Positions 18,433 to 29,041 of a stretch of 64,000 nucleotides of DNA are shown in pieces (the stretch's first letter is position 1; every line of letters begins with the position of its first letter). Both the position numbers and the translations under genes were made by a program. This DNA is from Granulicella rosea (lineage in GTDB: Bacteria; Acidobacteriota; Terriglobia; Terriglobales; Acidobacteriaceae). The stretch lies in assembly GCF_900188085.1 (NCBI RefSeq), contig NZ_FZOU01000001.1, positions 310,001 through 374,000 on the forward strand, in the 5' to 3' direction. The notes under the pieces were generated by a model that worked only from the letters and a program-made list of their open reading frames with translations, was not told the origin of the DNA and searched no databases.

Positions 18433-19467
18433 TTACCGCTTCGGGCGATCCTTCTCCTCGACGCGCCCAGCCTGCCGCCTCTCGCTGCCCGCGGTGCGGC
18501 CGTTGCGAGCCGCCGCGGCAGCGTCGTTGTTGGCGTTGTGCTTATCGGCCGCGATCGACTGGCTGACGTTATTCTGCCGCTGGTTGATCTGCTGCTTCTC
18601 CTGCCCGGTCAGACGACCGCCGTTGGCGGCGCGGTCGGCCTGCGCCTGGCGGTTGATGCTGGCGTCGCGATTCTCCACGTTGCGGGTCTCGCCCGGCGTC
18701 ATCTGGCCGGAGCGCACGCCCTGGTTGATGCGCGCCTGCTGATTGCCCTGGCGTGCGTTCACCTCGTTGCCATGGCCGAAGCCGTCGCGCGGCGTCTGCG
18801 CGGCCAGCGTCGAAGGATGCCCGCCGTTCACGCTGGCGAGCTGGCTGCGGTTGCTCGCGGCCTGCTGGCGGAACTGCTCCTGACTGGCCGTGGGCTGGAA
18901 GTGCTGCTCGTGCATCGCCTGCATCTCGCCGGGCGTGGCATGCGCGGGCACGCCGTTGGGGCCGCCGTTGAAGCTGGTGTGCGCGTAGTTGTTGTTCACC
19001 ACGGTCACGTTGCGGACATAGGTGTTGTGGATCACGTTGACGTTGATGTTTGCCACGCGCTGGTTGTAGAAGAAGTGGCCGCCATTCCAGTAGCCGCCCT
19101 CAAAGCCCACGCCGCCAAAGCCGAAGCCGTAGTTCACCCCGCCGTAGAAGCCCACATGCGGACCCCAGTAGCCGGCGTTCCAGCGATACGCGCCGCCGAC
19201 GAAGCCCCAGTAACCCGGCGTCCAGAGCACGCCCACCGAGGGCGGCTGCACCCACACGCCCGGAACCCAGTAGTAGCCCGCATCGCCGTAGGCCCAGTAG
19301 CCCGGCGTCCACAGATAGCCATCGCCCGGGCAGAGCGGCTGCGTATACACCGGCAGCACCGGCGGCGCGATATTCACCGAAACGAAGACGCCGGCATAGG
19401 AAGCGGCGGGTACGGCAACGATCGCGGCCCCGAGGATGAACTTGCGGAATGCGCTGAACGAAATCAT
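18433..19467 (-). CDS. Secreted YXWGXW-repeat protein
   Basis: 344 aa from ATG 19467, behind AAGGAGGAG. Signal peptide (FILGAAIVAVPAASYAG). The N-terminal half is built of aromatic-glycine repeats (YLWTPGYWAYG, YYWVPGVWVQPP, VLWTPGYWGFVGG, YRWNAGYWGP), the YXWGXW type. A Val/Asn segment (NVNVIHNTYVRNVTVVNNNY) follows, then a long Gln/Asn/Ala-rich hydrophilic tail. It is probably an envelope-exposed structural protein. Function unknown. Confidence 0.82.
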   Translation of the reverse strand: MISFSAFRKFILGAAIVAVPAASYAGVFVSVNIAPPVLPVYTQPLCPGDGYLWTPGYWAYGDAGYYWVPGVWVQPPSVGVLWTPGYWGFVGGAYRWNAGYWGPHVGFYGGVNYGFGFGGVGFEGGYWNGGHFFYNQRVANINVNVIHNTYVRNVTVVNNNYAHTSFNGGPNGVPAHATPGEMQAMHEQHFQPTASQEQFRQQAASNRSQLASVNGGHPSTLAAQTPRDGFGHGNEVNARQGNQQARINQGVRSGQMTPGETRNVENRDASINRQAQADRAANGGRLTGQEKQQINQRQNNVSQSIAADKHNANNDAAAAARNGRTAGSERRQAGRVEEKDRPKR

Positions 19468-19604
19468 GGGTAACTCCTCCTTCCGCCAGCACCCTGTGCC
19501 GGGGAGCGATAAGCTGCGTCGCCTCAAGGTAAACCCATGCCTTTTTGCGGAGTTGCAGGAAAAACGGCGCAACACGGCTGAGAAAAAGATGTTGCCCTTT
19601 GGTT

Positions 19605-19692
19605 TGTCATTCCCGAAGGGAATCTGCTTCTGCCGTTGCCGTTGCTTTTGCCGTTGCCTTTCTTGTTTGTCATCCTCGTAGAGGATCTGCTG
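19605..19692. repeat. GTCATTCCC / GTCATCCTC repeat pair with GTTGCC tandem
   Basis: GTCATTCCCGAAGGGAATCT and GTCATCCTCGTAGAGGATCT, two short hairpin repeats, are separated by a simple run of TGCCGTTGCCGTTGC type. The region from 19468 to 19718 holds no gene that I can see. Confidence 0.6.
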
Positions 19693-19718
19693 TTCGCTTC
19701 AGCTGCTGGCGGCAGAGG

Positions 19719-20294
19719 CTAACGTCGAAGCCATCCGGTCGAGCGAGTTCCGACCGTTGGCTGACCCACCCGGTGCGTGATCGTCTCTTCGAATAGCGCT
19801 CGATCTGGAAAGCCCTGCGCATTCACGAATGAGATGGCCCTGCCGACGTGCGGCTTAACGGTTACGCCGGCTTGCTGGCTGACGATCTTATTTACATCGC
19901 AGTAGCGAATGCAACGATCCTTCAAAAGCCAGAAGCGCTGATATATTCCATCCGGTCCCAGCACGATCGTCCCTGGAAGGGAGAATGCGGCTGCGACAAA
20001 CATCATGAGGACGATCGAGAGATCAAGCCACATCATCCAGTCGAAATGTCGCGTCGCCCAGCCTTCTGAAAGATGCTTCAAGAATTCGACAAGACCGAAC
20101 GGGATGTAGAAGAACGGAAAGAGGGAGTTATACGGAAAGGCGGAGAACACCAGCCCGGAGCGATCTTCGTAGGCCCCGTAGCGAGGGGTCATCATGGGCC
20201 ACAACGAAAAGCAGCCGCCAGCCATCAGCAGCAGGGCAGGCACGATTCCGAGCACTAAATCATGTCGTTCGATGAAAAGCCTGAGCGTCTCCAT
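19719..20294 (-). CDS. Two-helix membrane protein with PH-like C-terminal domain
   Basis: 191 aa from ATG 20294, behind GAGGTGGCGCGC; the longer frame upstream is non-coding in character. Membrane helices near residues 14-34 (LVLGIVPALLLMAGGCFSLW) and 85-110 (LDLSIVLMMFVAAAFSLPG). The last 75 residues (TIVLGPDGIYQRFWLLKDRCIRYCDVNKIV) have the beta pattern of bacterial PH-like domains. It starts 20 bases after the sulfatase gene and is probably cotranscribed with it. Confidence 0.72.
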   Translation of the reverse strand: METLRLFIERHDLVLGIVPALLLMAGGCFSLWPMMTPRYGAYEDRSGLVFSAFPYNSLFPFFYIPFGLVEFLKHLSEGWATRHFDWMMWLDLSIVLMMFVAAAFSLPGTIVLGPDGIYQRFWLLKDRCIRYCDVNKIVSQQAGVTVKPHVGRAISFVNAQGFPDRALFEETITHRVGQPTVGTRSTGWLRR

Positions 20295-20314
20295 GCGCGC
20301 CACCTCGATACAAC

Positions 20315-21835
20315 TTACCCGGTCACGCCATACTCCGCAATCAGCCTCGAAAGCCGCTTCCGCTCCTCCGCATACTTCGGATCGTCCACGATATTCTTCA
20401 GCTCCAGCGGGTCGGCGTGGACGTCGAACATCATCGCGCCGTTGACCGCCTTCGGCCCAAACTCCGCATAGCGAAGCTGCTCCGTGCGAACCATCGTGCC
20501 GTGGATGGTCTTGCCGTCCTCGCTCCAGACGCTGTACGCCGGACGATCCCACGCCGCGCGCGGATCGGTCAGCAGCGGGACCAGGCTTTCGCCCTCGATC
20601 TCCGCTGGGACAGGCAGGCCAGCCAGCTCGGCGACCGTCTTATAAATATCGAGCGACTGCACGATCCGCGTCGACGCACGGCCATTGCCCGCCGCGCCCG
20701 GCATGTGGATGATCAACGGAATGCGCGTGCCGCCCTCGAAGAGCGAGCCCGCCTTCGACCACTTGCCCTTCTCCCCGAGCTGGTAGCCGTGGTCGGCGAC
20801 GAAGACGATCAGCGTGTTGTCGCGCAGCCCCAGCCGGTCCAGCTCCGCGACGACGCGGCCCAGGTTCCAGTCCGCCCAGGAGATCGACGCCAGATACGCG
20901 CGGATGACCTGCTGCGCCTCCTCGGGCGAGGCCCCGCGACCGATGAACAGGTCCGCGTTCTTCGGCCGGATCGCCGCCTTCGGGAAGCCCGGCGGCACGG
21001 TCGGCCACGCGGCGAAGTCCGGCGGAAGCTGCAGCGACTTCGCGTTGTACAGATCGTAGAAACGCTGCGGAGCCTCCGGCGGGCTGTGCGGCTTCGAAAA
21101 TCCGCAGCCGATGAAGAACGGCTTGTCCTTGCACTCGTTCAGATATTTGATTGCGCGGTCCGCAACCAGATAATCCCCCGCGCCCTCGCCATTGCCGGTC
21201 AGCACCAGCAACTGGTCGGAGTGGTCGCCACGCTCGTTCGACTCCGGCAGCGGCGGCATCGACCCATCCGGCTTCGCCACCTGCACCCGCGGGATCGGCA
21301 GCCGCTTGCCCACCTGCGTCGGATGCATGGACTCCACCTCGCCGTCGAAGTCGGTCCAGGCCTTGTGATCGTCGAAGCCAGCATGGAAGAGCTTGCCCGA
21401 GCGCAGCGTGGTGTAGCCGTGCTCGCGAAAGAGCTGCGGCAGCGTCGTCCAGTCCGTATGCAGATCGCGCAGCCCAACCGAGTTGCCCAGCACCCCGGTC
21501 GTATGCGGCGGACGCCCCGAAAAAAGCGACGCGCGCGAAGGATTGCAGAGCGGAAACTGGCAGTAGTTGCGGTCGAACCGCACACCCTTCGCGGCCAGCG
21601 CATCGATGTTCGGGCTATGCGCATGGAAGCGGCTGCCATAGCAGGCCAGCTCCGGCCGCATGTCGTCCGACATGAAGAAGAGCACGTTCAGCGGCTTCTT
21701 CTTCGCCTGCATCAACGGCGCTTTCTCCGTAGCCACCTGCGCGCCTGAGGGCACGGCCCCAGCCAGCGCTACGCCTGCGGCGGAGGCCAGAAAGCTGCGC
21801 CGCGTGGGCTTGGGGAACTCTACTTTGTTGCTCAT
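20315..21835 (-). CDS. Tat-exported sulfatase (iduronate-2-sulfatase-like)
   Basis: 506 aa. Twin-arginine signal TRRSFLASAAGVALAGAVPSG. The sulfatase signature CNPSRASLFSGR (near residue 97) has the Cys that must be oxidised to formylglycine. NVLFFMSDDMRPE supplies calcium ligands, and FVADHGYQLGEKGKWSKAG the distal site. Together they match the S1 iduronate-2-sulfatase-like group, which removes sulfate from polysaccharides. No formylglycine-generating enzyme is nearby. Confidence 0.92.
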   Translation of the reverse strand: MSNKVEFPKPTRRSFLASAAGVALAGAVPSGAQVATEKAPLMQAKKKPLNVLFFMSDDMRPELACYGSRFHAHSPNIDALAAKGVRFDRNYCQFPLCNPSRASLFSGRPPHTTGVLGNSVGLRDLHTDWTTLPQLFREHGYTTLRSGKLFHAGFDDHKAWTDFDGEVESMHPTQVGKRLPIPRVQVAKPDGSMPPLPESNERGDHSDQLLVLTGNGEGAGDYLVADRAIKYLNECKDKPFFIGCGFSKPHSPPEAPQRFYDLYNAKSLQLPPDFAAWPTVPPGFPKAAIRPKNADLFIGRGASPEEAQQVIRAYLASISWADWNLGRVVAELDRLGLRDNTLIVFVADHGYQLGEKGKWSKAGSLFEGGTRIPLIIHMPGAAGNGRASTRIVQSLDIYKTVAELAGLPVPAEIEGESLVPLLTDPRAAWDRPAYSVWSEDGKTIHGTMVRTEQLRYAEFGPKAVNGAMMFDVHADPLELKNIVDDPKYAEERKRLSRLIAEYGVTG

Positions 21836-21985
21836 CGAAAACTCCTTCAGGGACCCAACTGCTGATCGTTTCGACCGCAGTCAGTGTATCCGAAGGAACT
21901 GTTCTTGGTTTGAAACAAGACCAAGCGTTGCCGCCCGCATTACTGACGAGAAGCCGACTTATCAGGACTAATCATGAATGACCGT

Positions 21986-22486
21986 TTAGCGTGCGTAGCT
22001 TGAGAGCAGTTTCTGTCTGTCTTCTGGAGTGTCCTCGTGAACACCGCATCTTGTTAGACCGATCAGGTCCGCTTCACCCCGCGGCTCATGATCCAAGTAG
22101 TACGTGTAGACAATGAGGTATTCCTTGCCAGCTAGAAGACGTTCTGGAGCATAGTTCGTTTCTCCCTTGCGCTCGCCCGAGAAAGGATGAACGCGAAAGA
22201 TGTGTCCGCGGCTCCAAGGAACAGGACTCTTGATGACTTCGAGGAGCTTCACAGAATCGAACTCGCCTTGGCCGTATCCCTCATCCGCGTAGGTGCCATC
22301 CGTTGCACTCGACGAGATAACTTTCACACGCAATATATGGAGCGCACCGCCACTTAGTTCTTGTGGCGATCCATGACATGTCTGGGGGACGGGCGAATGG
22401 GTGGCCTGGCTTTGTCCACCAGATCGAATGCATGCCATTGCGAGCGAGCCTGCATAAATAGCAAATCGGATATGTGGGAATCTCAT
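21986..22486 (-). CDS. Exported hypothetical protein
   Basis: About 166 aa from ATG 22486 (MRFPHIRFAIYAGSLAMACI), a signal-like N-terminus. The mature part holds two further Cys residues (PQTCHGSP; LTRCGVHED) and a beta-rich segment (ILRVKVISSSATDG, YLIVYTYYLDHEPR). The spacing of Cys and the KSP-x-PW-SRG segment resemble tissue-inhibitor-like or metallo-inhibitor folds only vaguely. Codon use is less GC-biased than in neighbours. Not identified. Confidence 0.6.
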   Translation of the reverse strand: MRFPHIRFAIYAGSLAMACIRSGGQSQATHSPVPQTCHGSPQELSGGALHILRVKVISSSATDGTYADEGYGQGEFDSVKLLEVIKSPVPWSRGHIFRVHPFSGERKGETNYAPERLLAGKEYLIVYTYYLDHEPRGEADLIGLTRCGVHEDTPEDRQKLLSSYAR

Positions 22487-22582
22487 AACAAACCAATAGG
22501 GACGTACAGAACTATACCAACCAGGTTGTCCAATTGAGGCAGTCATTCTTTCAGTAACGATAAACGCCGTTCTCGGAAGCTA

Positions 22583-24286
22583 TCACTTCGCATCCGGCGG
22601 TGCGTAATAAGGCAGCTTCTGCTGCTCTTCCGTGGCCCGCTTCACCTCGATGTCGCCAAACAGCAGGCTAGGCGCAATCGTCGTCTCCGGCACCGCGCCC
22701 AGCGTGTTCGCGATGTACGCGTCGTCGCCCGCCGCGACGATGTCGCTGCGCAGGCTGCGGTTGTCCAGCTCGTCGAAGACCGCGCCGCGCACCAGTTGCC
22801 GTGTGCCGTCGGGGTGGACCTTATACAGCAGGCGCGGCGTCAGCTCGCCGCCCATGGTCTCGACCTCGTAGACGTCGCGGCCCTGCTCCTTCGCCATGGC
22901 GACGAGCTTCGCATGCAGCTCCGCATTGGGCAGCGGGTTCGCCGCCTTGAAGATCATCACCCCGGCGCGCGAGTGCGCGGCCTGTCCGGGCGCGGCGCGG
23001 CCATGGCCGTTCGAAGCCGGGAAGTCGCGCACCGGCGTGCGGCCGATGAGGTAGTTTTCGAGCTTGCCGCGTTCGGCGACCGTGACCGCCTGCGCCGGCA
23101 CGCCCTCGTCGTCGACCGCGTACGCGCCGACCAGCGCGCGTCCCTTGAAGGTCGCGACCGAGGGGTCGTCGACCGCACTCAGAATCTCCGGCAGCACCCG
23201 CGCTTTGTAGCTGGAGGTGTAGATGCCCTGCGTGCGCGCGGTCGTTCCAACCTCCGGCCGGTCGGCCTCGACGTTGGGCACGAAGAGCCGGTTCAGCACG
23301 TCGGCGGCGGCGTCTCCGCTGAAGAGCACGGGCCCGTGGTAGTCCTCGGCGTCGGCCAGCGGAGCGTCGCGCAGCTCGGCGAAGCTGCGCACGTCGTCCA
23401 CCGCGCGCTGATGAAAGGCGGCGGCGGACTCAAGCTCTTTCGCGGTCTTGCCGGTTGTGCCGTTATCGCGGCTCAGGCGCATGCCGTCGGCCGCCTGCCC
23501 GCCGACGCTCACCGACGCCTCGTACCCGCTGTAGCCGTGGCGCAGCACGCTGCCCTCGGTGTTGACGAGGTAGCGATTCACGGCCAGGCCGCGCACGTTC
23601 GCGGTGGAATACTGCACGTCTTTCGCCGACGGATCCTTCAACGCCACGCCGCTGGCGTCGACGATGCGCCGCGTCCACTCCGGCCGGTCGAGCTCGAGCG
23701 CGACGAGCGGCTCCAGATGCGTGACCGGCGTGGCGACCGAGAAGTCCTTCTCGGTGGGCGGCTTCTCGAAGCGCTTCAGGTTGGCCTGCTTGGCCGCGTA
23801 GGCGCGCAGCGCGTTCTTGTACGCCTCGTCGGTCGCGGTCCACAGGGCGTAGCGCAGGGCCGCGGGATCGTTGTCCTCCGGCGCAAGCTGGATGGATCCG
23901 TCGCCGCGGCTGGAGCTTGAATCGGCCGCGTAGTCGCCGATGCGGACGGTGACCCGCACATAGCGCTGGTGATTCTCCTCCTCGCGGGTCAGCGCGCCGT
24001 AGTTGGCGAGCGCCTCGTAGCTGTGCAGCTCGTCCATGCGGTACTCGATGAAGTAGGGCCGCTGCATGCCGGGCAGGACGAGCGTCTCCTGCTCGCGCAG
24101 CAGCTCTTCGCGCATGGCTTCGAGCATCGGGTCGGTCGCGGCGGCCTTATCCGCGGCCAGGCTGGCGCCTGAGGCGGGAGGTGCGGCGACAGTCTTATCC
24201 GCCGGTGGATTCAGGGCAAACGCCGCATTTGTAACCAGCGCGGCGCCAATCAATCCAATCTGTAACTTTGTCGAGAACATATTCAT
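22583..24286 (-). CDS. Exported TldE/PmbA-like protein
   Basis: 567 aa from ATG 24286 with a signal peptide (KLQIGLIGAALVTNAAFA). It shares the TldD/TldE layout with the next gene (YFIEYRMDELHSYEALANYG; DDEGVPAQAVTVAERGKLENYLIGRTP; SNGHGRA), but where TldD has HExxxH it reads VLFSGDAAADVLNRLFVPN. It is thus the metal-free TldE-type partner. TldD/TldE pairs are normally cytosolic and process peptides such as microcin precursors; here both carry export signals. Confidence 0.83.
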   Translation of the reverse strand: MNMFSTKLQIGLIGAALVTNAAFALNPPADKTVAAPPASGASLAADKAAATDPMLEAMREELLREQETLVLPGMQRPYFIEYRMDELHSYEALANYGALTREEENHQRYVRVTVRIGDYAADSSSSRGDGSIQLAPEDNDPAALRYALWTATDEAYKNALRAYAAKQANLKRFEKPPTEKDFSVATPVTHLEPLVALELDRPEWTRRIVDASGVALKDPSAKDVQYSTANVRGLAVNRYLVNTEGSVLRHGYSGYEASVSVGGQAADGMRLSRDNGTTGKTAKELESAAAFHQRAVDDVRSFAELRDAPLADAEDYHGPVLFSGDAAADVLNRLFVPNVEADRPEVGTTARTQGIYTSSYKARVLPEILSAVDDPSVATFKGRALVGAYAVDDEGVPAQAVTVAERGKLENYLIGRTPVRDFPASNGHGRAAPGQAAHSRAGVMIFKAANPLPNAELHAKLVAMAKEQGRDVYEVETMGGELTPRLLYKVHPDGTRQLVRGAVFDELDNRSLRSDIVAAGDDAYIANTLGAVPETTIAPSLLFGDIEVKRATEEQQKLPYYAPPDAK

Positions 24287-24324
24287 ACGGTCGCTTCCCA
24301 AGATGTGTCGTTGTGGAGAAGAGT

Positions 24325-24394
24325 GCATACCCCAGGGGCTAAAGCCTGCATCGTTGCCGATTTTGAGTGCCAAGGCTGAAGCCTTGGCCTACCT
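24325..24394. repeat. Detached REP hairpin pair (family B)
   Basis: GCATACCCCAGGGGCTAAAG ... CCAAGGCTGAAGCCTTGGCC: same two hairpins, order and orientation as the right flank of the transposase at 32668-33177. It lies between the TldE-like and TldD-like genes. Confidence 0.85.
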
Positions 24395-24413
24395 AGAAGC
24401 AGAGACAAGCGAT

Positions 24414-26189
<1,776 letters not shown>

Positions 26190-26304
26190 GGGGCGAGTCT
26201 ATCCGAACTCGCCCCGCGCCGCACTGGTTTAGACGTGGGCGGAGGCGGACTGGCTCAACCCGCTTTGCGCCGCCGCCCTCGATAGAGCACACTGGAACCC
26301 ACCC

Positions 26305-27615
26305 ATGCGCCGCCGCCTCAATCTCGCACTCGCCTTGCTTCTCGCGATACTCGCCGCCCCGCACCTGGCGCACGCGCTCCAGACCGCCGCCCCACAGCAC
26401 CCGCCGTACTACACCCTGCCGCCGGACAAGCTGTTGAAGGCAAAGGCGCTCTCGCACGACTTCAACATCATCCACTTCGCGTACGAAGGTTGGAGCATCG
26501 TCTGCTGGCTGCTGCTGCTGGGGCTCGGCGCCGTCGCCCGCCTGCGCGACCGGGCTGTCCGGCTGACGGGCATCTACTGGTTCCAGGGGCCGGCCCTGCT
26601 GGCGATGCTGCTGGCCGTCCGCACCGTGCTGAACCTGCCGATTGCCATCTATGCCCATCACCTGACGCTGGTCTACGGGCTTTCGGTGCAGGGCTGGGCG
26701 AGCTGGGCGGGCGACGTCGGCAAGAGCCTTGGGGTCAACATCGTGCTCGACAGCCTGATCGCGGCGGTGCTCTTCTGGTGCATCCGCCGCTGGCCCCGGC
26801 GCTGGTGGCTCGCCTTCTGGATCGCGCTCGTGCCCATCGTCTTCACAGGCGCGTTCGCGGCCCCGCTCGTCATCGACCCGCTCTTCAACCACTTCGAGCC
26901 GCTCCAGACCGTCGCGCCGCAGCTTGCCGACAGCCTGCAGGCCGTCATCCGCCGAGCCGGCGTCGACATCCCGCCGAGCCACATGTTCGTCATGCGCGCC
27001 AGCGACAAATACACCACGCTGAACGCCTATGTCACCGGCCTGGGCGCGTCCAAGCGCGTCGTCGTCTGGGACACGACCCTGAAGGCCCCAACCGACATCG
27101 TCCAGATCACCTTCGCGCATGAACTCGGCCACTACGTCCTGCACCATGTGCTGCGCGGCATCGCGTTGGCTCTGCCGGGGCTGCTGCTCGCGTTCTACCT
27201 CGCGTATCGCATCCTGCACTGGCTGCTGGCGCGCTACGGCGGGCGCTGGCGCATAGCCAGCCAGCAGGACTGGGGCGCAATCGCCGTCCTCCTGCTGCTG
27301 CTCAGCGCCGGCACGTTCCTGACCGAGCCGATCGCCAACACCATCAGCCGTGGAGTCGAGCACGACGCCGACGTCTTCGGCCAGGAGGCCGTCCACGGCA
27401 TCGTGCCCGACCCGCAGGCCACCGCCGTCCGTTCGTTCCAGATCCTCGGCGAGGCCTCGCTCGACGACCCCGACCCCAGCCCCTTCGTCGAGTTCTGGAC
27501 CGACACGCATCCCTCCACCACGCACCGCGCGGAGTTCGCCGCGCACTATAACCCATGGGCCGCAGGCGCTGACCCCCACCAGCCCGGCCAGCAGCCGAAG
27601 TACTTCAAGAAGTAG
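26305..27615 (+). CDS. M48 (Ste24/HtpX-like) membrane metallopeptidase
   Basis: 436 aa. Signal-like first helix, several membrane helices, and the zinc motif HELGH (FAHELGHYVLHHVL, near residue 272). A downstream EHDAD segment supplies the third zinc ligand. The N-terminal membrane region with the FNIIHF...GWSIVCW pattern matches CAAX-prenyl-protease-type M48 members. It begins a plus-strand run: the HIT gene follows after 9 bases. Confidence 0.88.
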   Translation: MRRRLNLALALLLAILAAPHLAHALQTAAPQHPPYYTLPPDKLLKAKALSHDFNIIHFAYEGWSIVCWLLLLGLGAVARLRDRAVRLTGIYWFQGPALLAMLLAVRTVLNLPIAIYAHHLTLVYGLSVQGWASWAGDVGKSLGVNIVLDSLIAAVLFWCIRRWPRRWWLAFWIALVPIVFTGAFAAPLVIDPLFNHFEPLQTVAPQLADSLQAVIRRAGVDIPPSHMFVMRASDKYTTLNAYVTGLGASKRVVVWDTTLKAPTDIVQITFAHELGHYVLHHVLRGIALALPGLLLAFYLAYRILHWLLARYGGRWRIASQQDWGAIAVLLLLLSAGTFLTEPIANTISRGVEHDADVFGQEAVHGIVPDPQATAVRSFQILGEASLDDPDPSPFVEFWTDTHPSTTHRAEFAAHYNPWAAGADPHQPGQQPKYFKK

Positions 27616-27624
27616 AATCACCCC

Positions 27625-27954
27625 ATGTCCGACTGCCTCTTCTGCAAGATCGCCGCGAACCAGATCCCGGTCAAGCGCCTCGACGAGGACGACCTGTCGC
27701 TCGCCTTCGCCGACATCAACCCCCAGGCGCCGAAGCACCTGCTCGTCATCCCCAAGGCGCACTACGCCACCGCCGCCGACGCGCCCGCCGAACTGCTGGG
27801 CGCCCTGCTCGCCAAGGCCGCCGCCCTCGGCGAGCGCGAGCTGCCCAACGGCTACCGTATCGTCATCAACACCCGCGACGACGGCGGCCAGACCGTCCAT
27901 CACCTGCATCTGCACCTGCTCGGCGGGCGGCACATGGGCTGGCCCCCGGGCTAG
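27625..27954 (+). CDS. hinT: HIT-family nucleotide hydrolase (HinT-like)
   Basis: 109 aa, the usual HINT length. CLFCKIAANQIP at the start, HLLVIPKAHY in the middle, and the histidine triad HHLHLHLLGG near the C-terminus. HinT enzymes hydrolyse purine nucleoside phosphoramidates. It ends 4 bases before a strong inverted repeat that includes the start of the next gene. Confidence 0.92.
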   Translation: MSDCLFCKIAANQIPVKRLDEDDLSLAFADINPQAPKHLLVIPKAHYATAADAPAELLGALLAKAAALGERELPNGYRIVINTRDDGGQTVHHLHLHLLGGRHMGWPPG

Positions 27955-27958
27955 CCGC

Positions 27959-28007
27959 CATGTGCATGCTTCCAGTCAAAGAGGAATAGACTGGAAGCAT
28001 GCACATG
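27959..28007 (+). promoter_or_regulatory. Perfect 19-bp inverted repeat over the CDF start codon
   Basis: CATGTGCATGCTTCCAGTC (27959-27977), an 11-base loop AAAGAGGAATA, and its exact complement (27989-28007). The loop holds the purine-rich ribosome binding site (GAGGAA), and the right arm contains both candidate start codons (27999 and 28005). In RNA this would bury the start codon. No T-run follows, so simple termination is unlikely. Confidence 0.85.
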
Positions 28008-28967
28008 GTCGCGACCCAGAATCGGACGATGCAGCGGGTGTTGAAGGTGTCGATGGCAGCCACCCTCTGCTATGTCGTGGCCACACTGTACTTCGGCCTG
28101 CGCGCGCACTCGCTGGCGTTGATCTCCGAGGCGGGACACAACGTCTCGGACCTGCTGGCGATCGCGCTCTCCTTCGTAGCCGTTTATTTTCAATCGCGTC
28201 CGGCCACCGACCGCAAGACCTTCGGCTATCAGCGCGCGGGCGTGCTGGCGGCGTTCGTGAACGCGCTGACCCTGATGGTGCTGGCGGTCTGGATCGGCGT
28301 CTCGGCCATCGAACGCCTCGCCTCGCCCGTCGAAGTCGCGCCGAAGATCATGATGCTGGTCGCGGTCGCGGGCGTCGTCATGAACGGCGGCATCGCGACG
28401 CTGCTGTGGAAGTTCTCGACCGACGTCAACATCCGCTCGGTCTACCTGCACATGCTGGGCGACACGCTTTCGACCGCGGCGGTAATCGCGGGCGGCGCGG
28501 GCATCCTCTTCACCGGCCTGCAGTGGATCGACCCGGTGCTCTCGTTCATCATCGCGGGCATGATCTTCTGGAGCTCGCTCGGCATCGTCCGCGAGACGCT
28601 GAACATCCTGCTCGAAGGCACGCCGAAGCGGGTAAACCTCGAAGAGGTTCGCGCGGCGATCGAGGCCATCGACGGCGTCGTCAACGTGCATGACCTGCAT
28701 GTGTGGACGCTGGGTTCGAACTCGCACGCGCTCGCCAGCCATGTGACCATCGTCGAGATGCCGGTGTCCGAGTGCAGCCCGATCCTCGACAGCATCAACG
28801 CCGTCATCAAGACGAAGTTCCGCATCCACCATACGACCATTCAACTGGAGGCTCGCGGCTGCGAGACCACCCACGGCTGCAGCGCGCCGCCGCTGGAGCT
28901 GGCCGCGGCCGGCGGACACGACCACCATCACCACCACGGGCACGACCACGCCGGCCACAGCCACTAA
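27999..28967 (+). CDS. Cation diffusion facilitator (zinc-type efflux)
   Basis: 322 aa, CzcD/ZnT type, six membrane helices. Metal-site residues: ISEAGHNVSD in helix 2 (the usual first Asp is Glu) and HMLGDTLS in helix 5. The cytoplasmic domain (NVHDLHVWTLGSNSHALASHV) is typical. The C-terminus is a His-rich tail (GGHDHHHHHGHDHAGHSH) that probably binds zinc. The ATG 27999 lies within a perfect hairpin; ATG 28005 is the alternative start. Confidence 0.92.
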   Translation: MHMVATQNRTMQRVLKVSMAATLCYVVATLYFGLRAHSLALISEAGHNVSDLLAIALSFVAVYFQSRPATDRKTFGYQRAGVLAAFVNALTLMVLAVWIGVSAIERLASPVEVAPKIMMLVAVAGVVMNGGIATLLWKFSTDVNIRSVYLHMLGDTLSTAAVIAGGAGILFTGLQWIDPVLSFIIAGMIFWSSLGIVRETLNILLEGTPKRVNLEEVRAAIEAIDGVVNVHDLHVWTLGSNSHALASHVTIVEMPVSECSPILDSINAVIKTKFRIHHTTIQLEARGCETTHGCSAPPLELAAAGGHDHHHHHGHDHAGHSH

Positions 28968-29041
28968 GCTCCCTGAACCGCGGTTTTTGCGGTAGCATGG
29001 CAGAGTTCTACCCGGGCCAAATCCAAACTCAGGTACGACCC

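Noticed and set aside
27959..28007. Simple terminator for the HIT gene
   Set aside because: No T-run follows the hairpin and the start codon of the next gene lies within it, so a terminator alone does not explain it.
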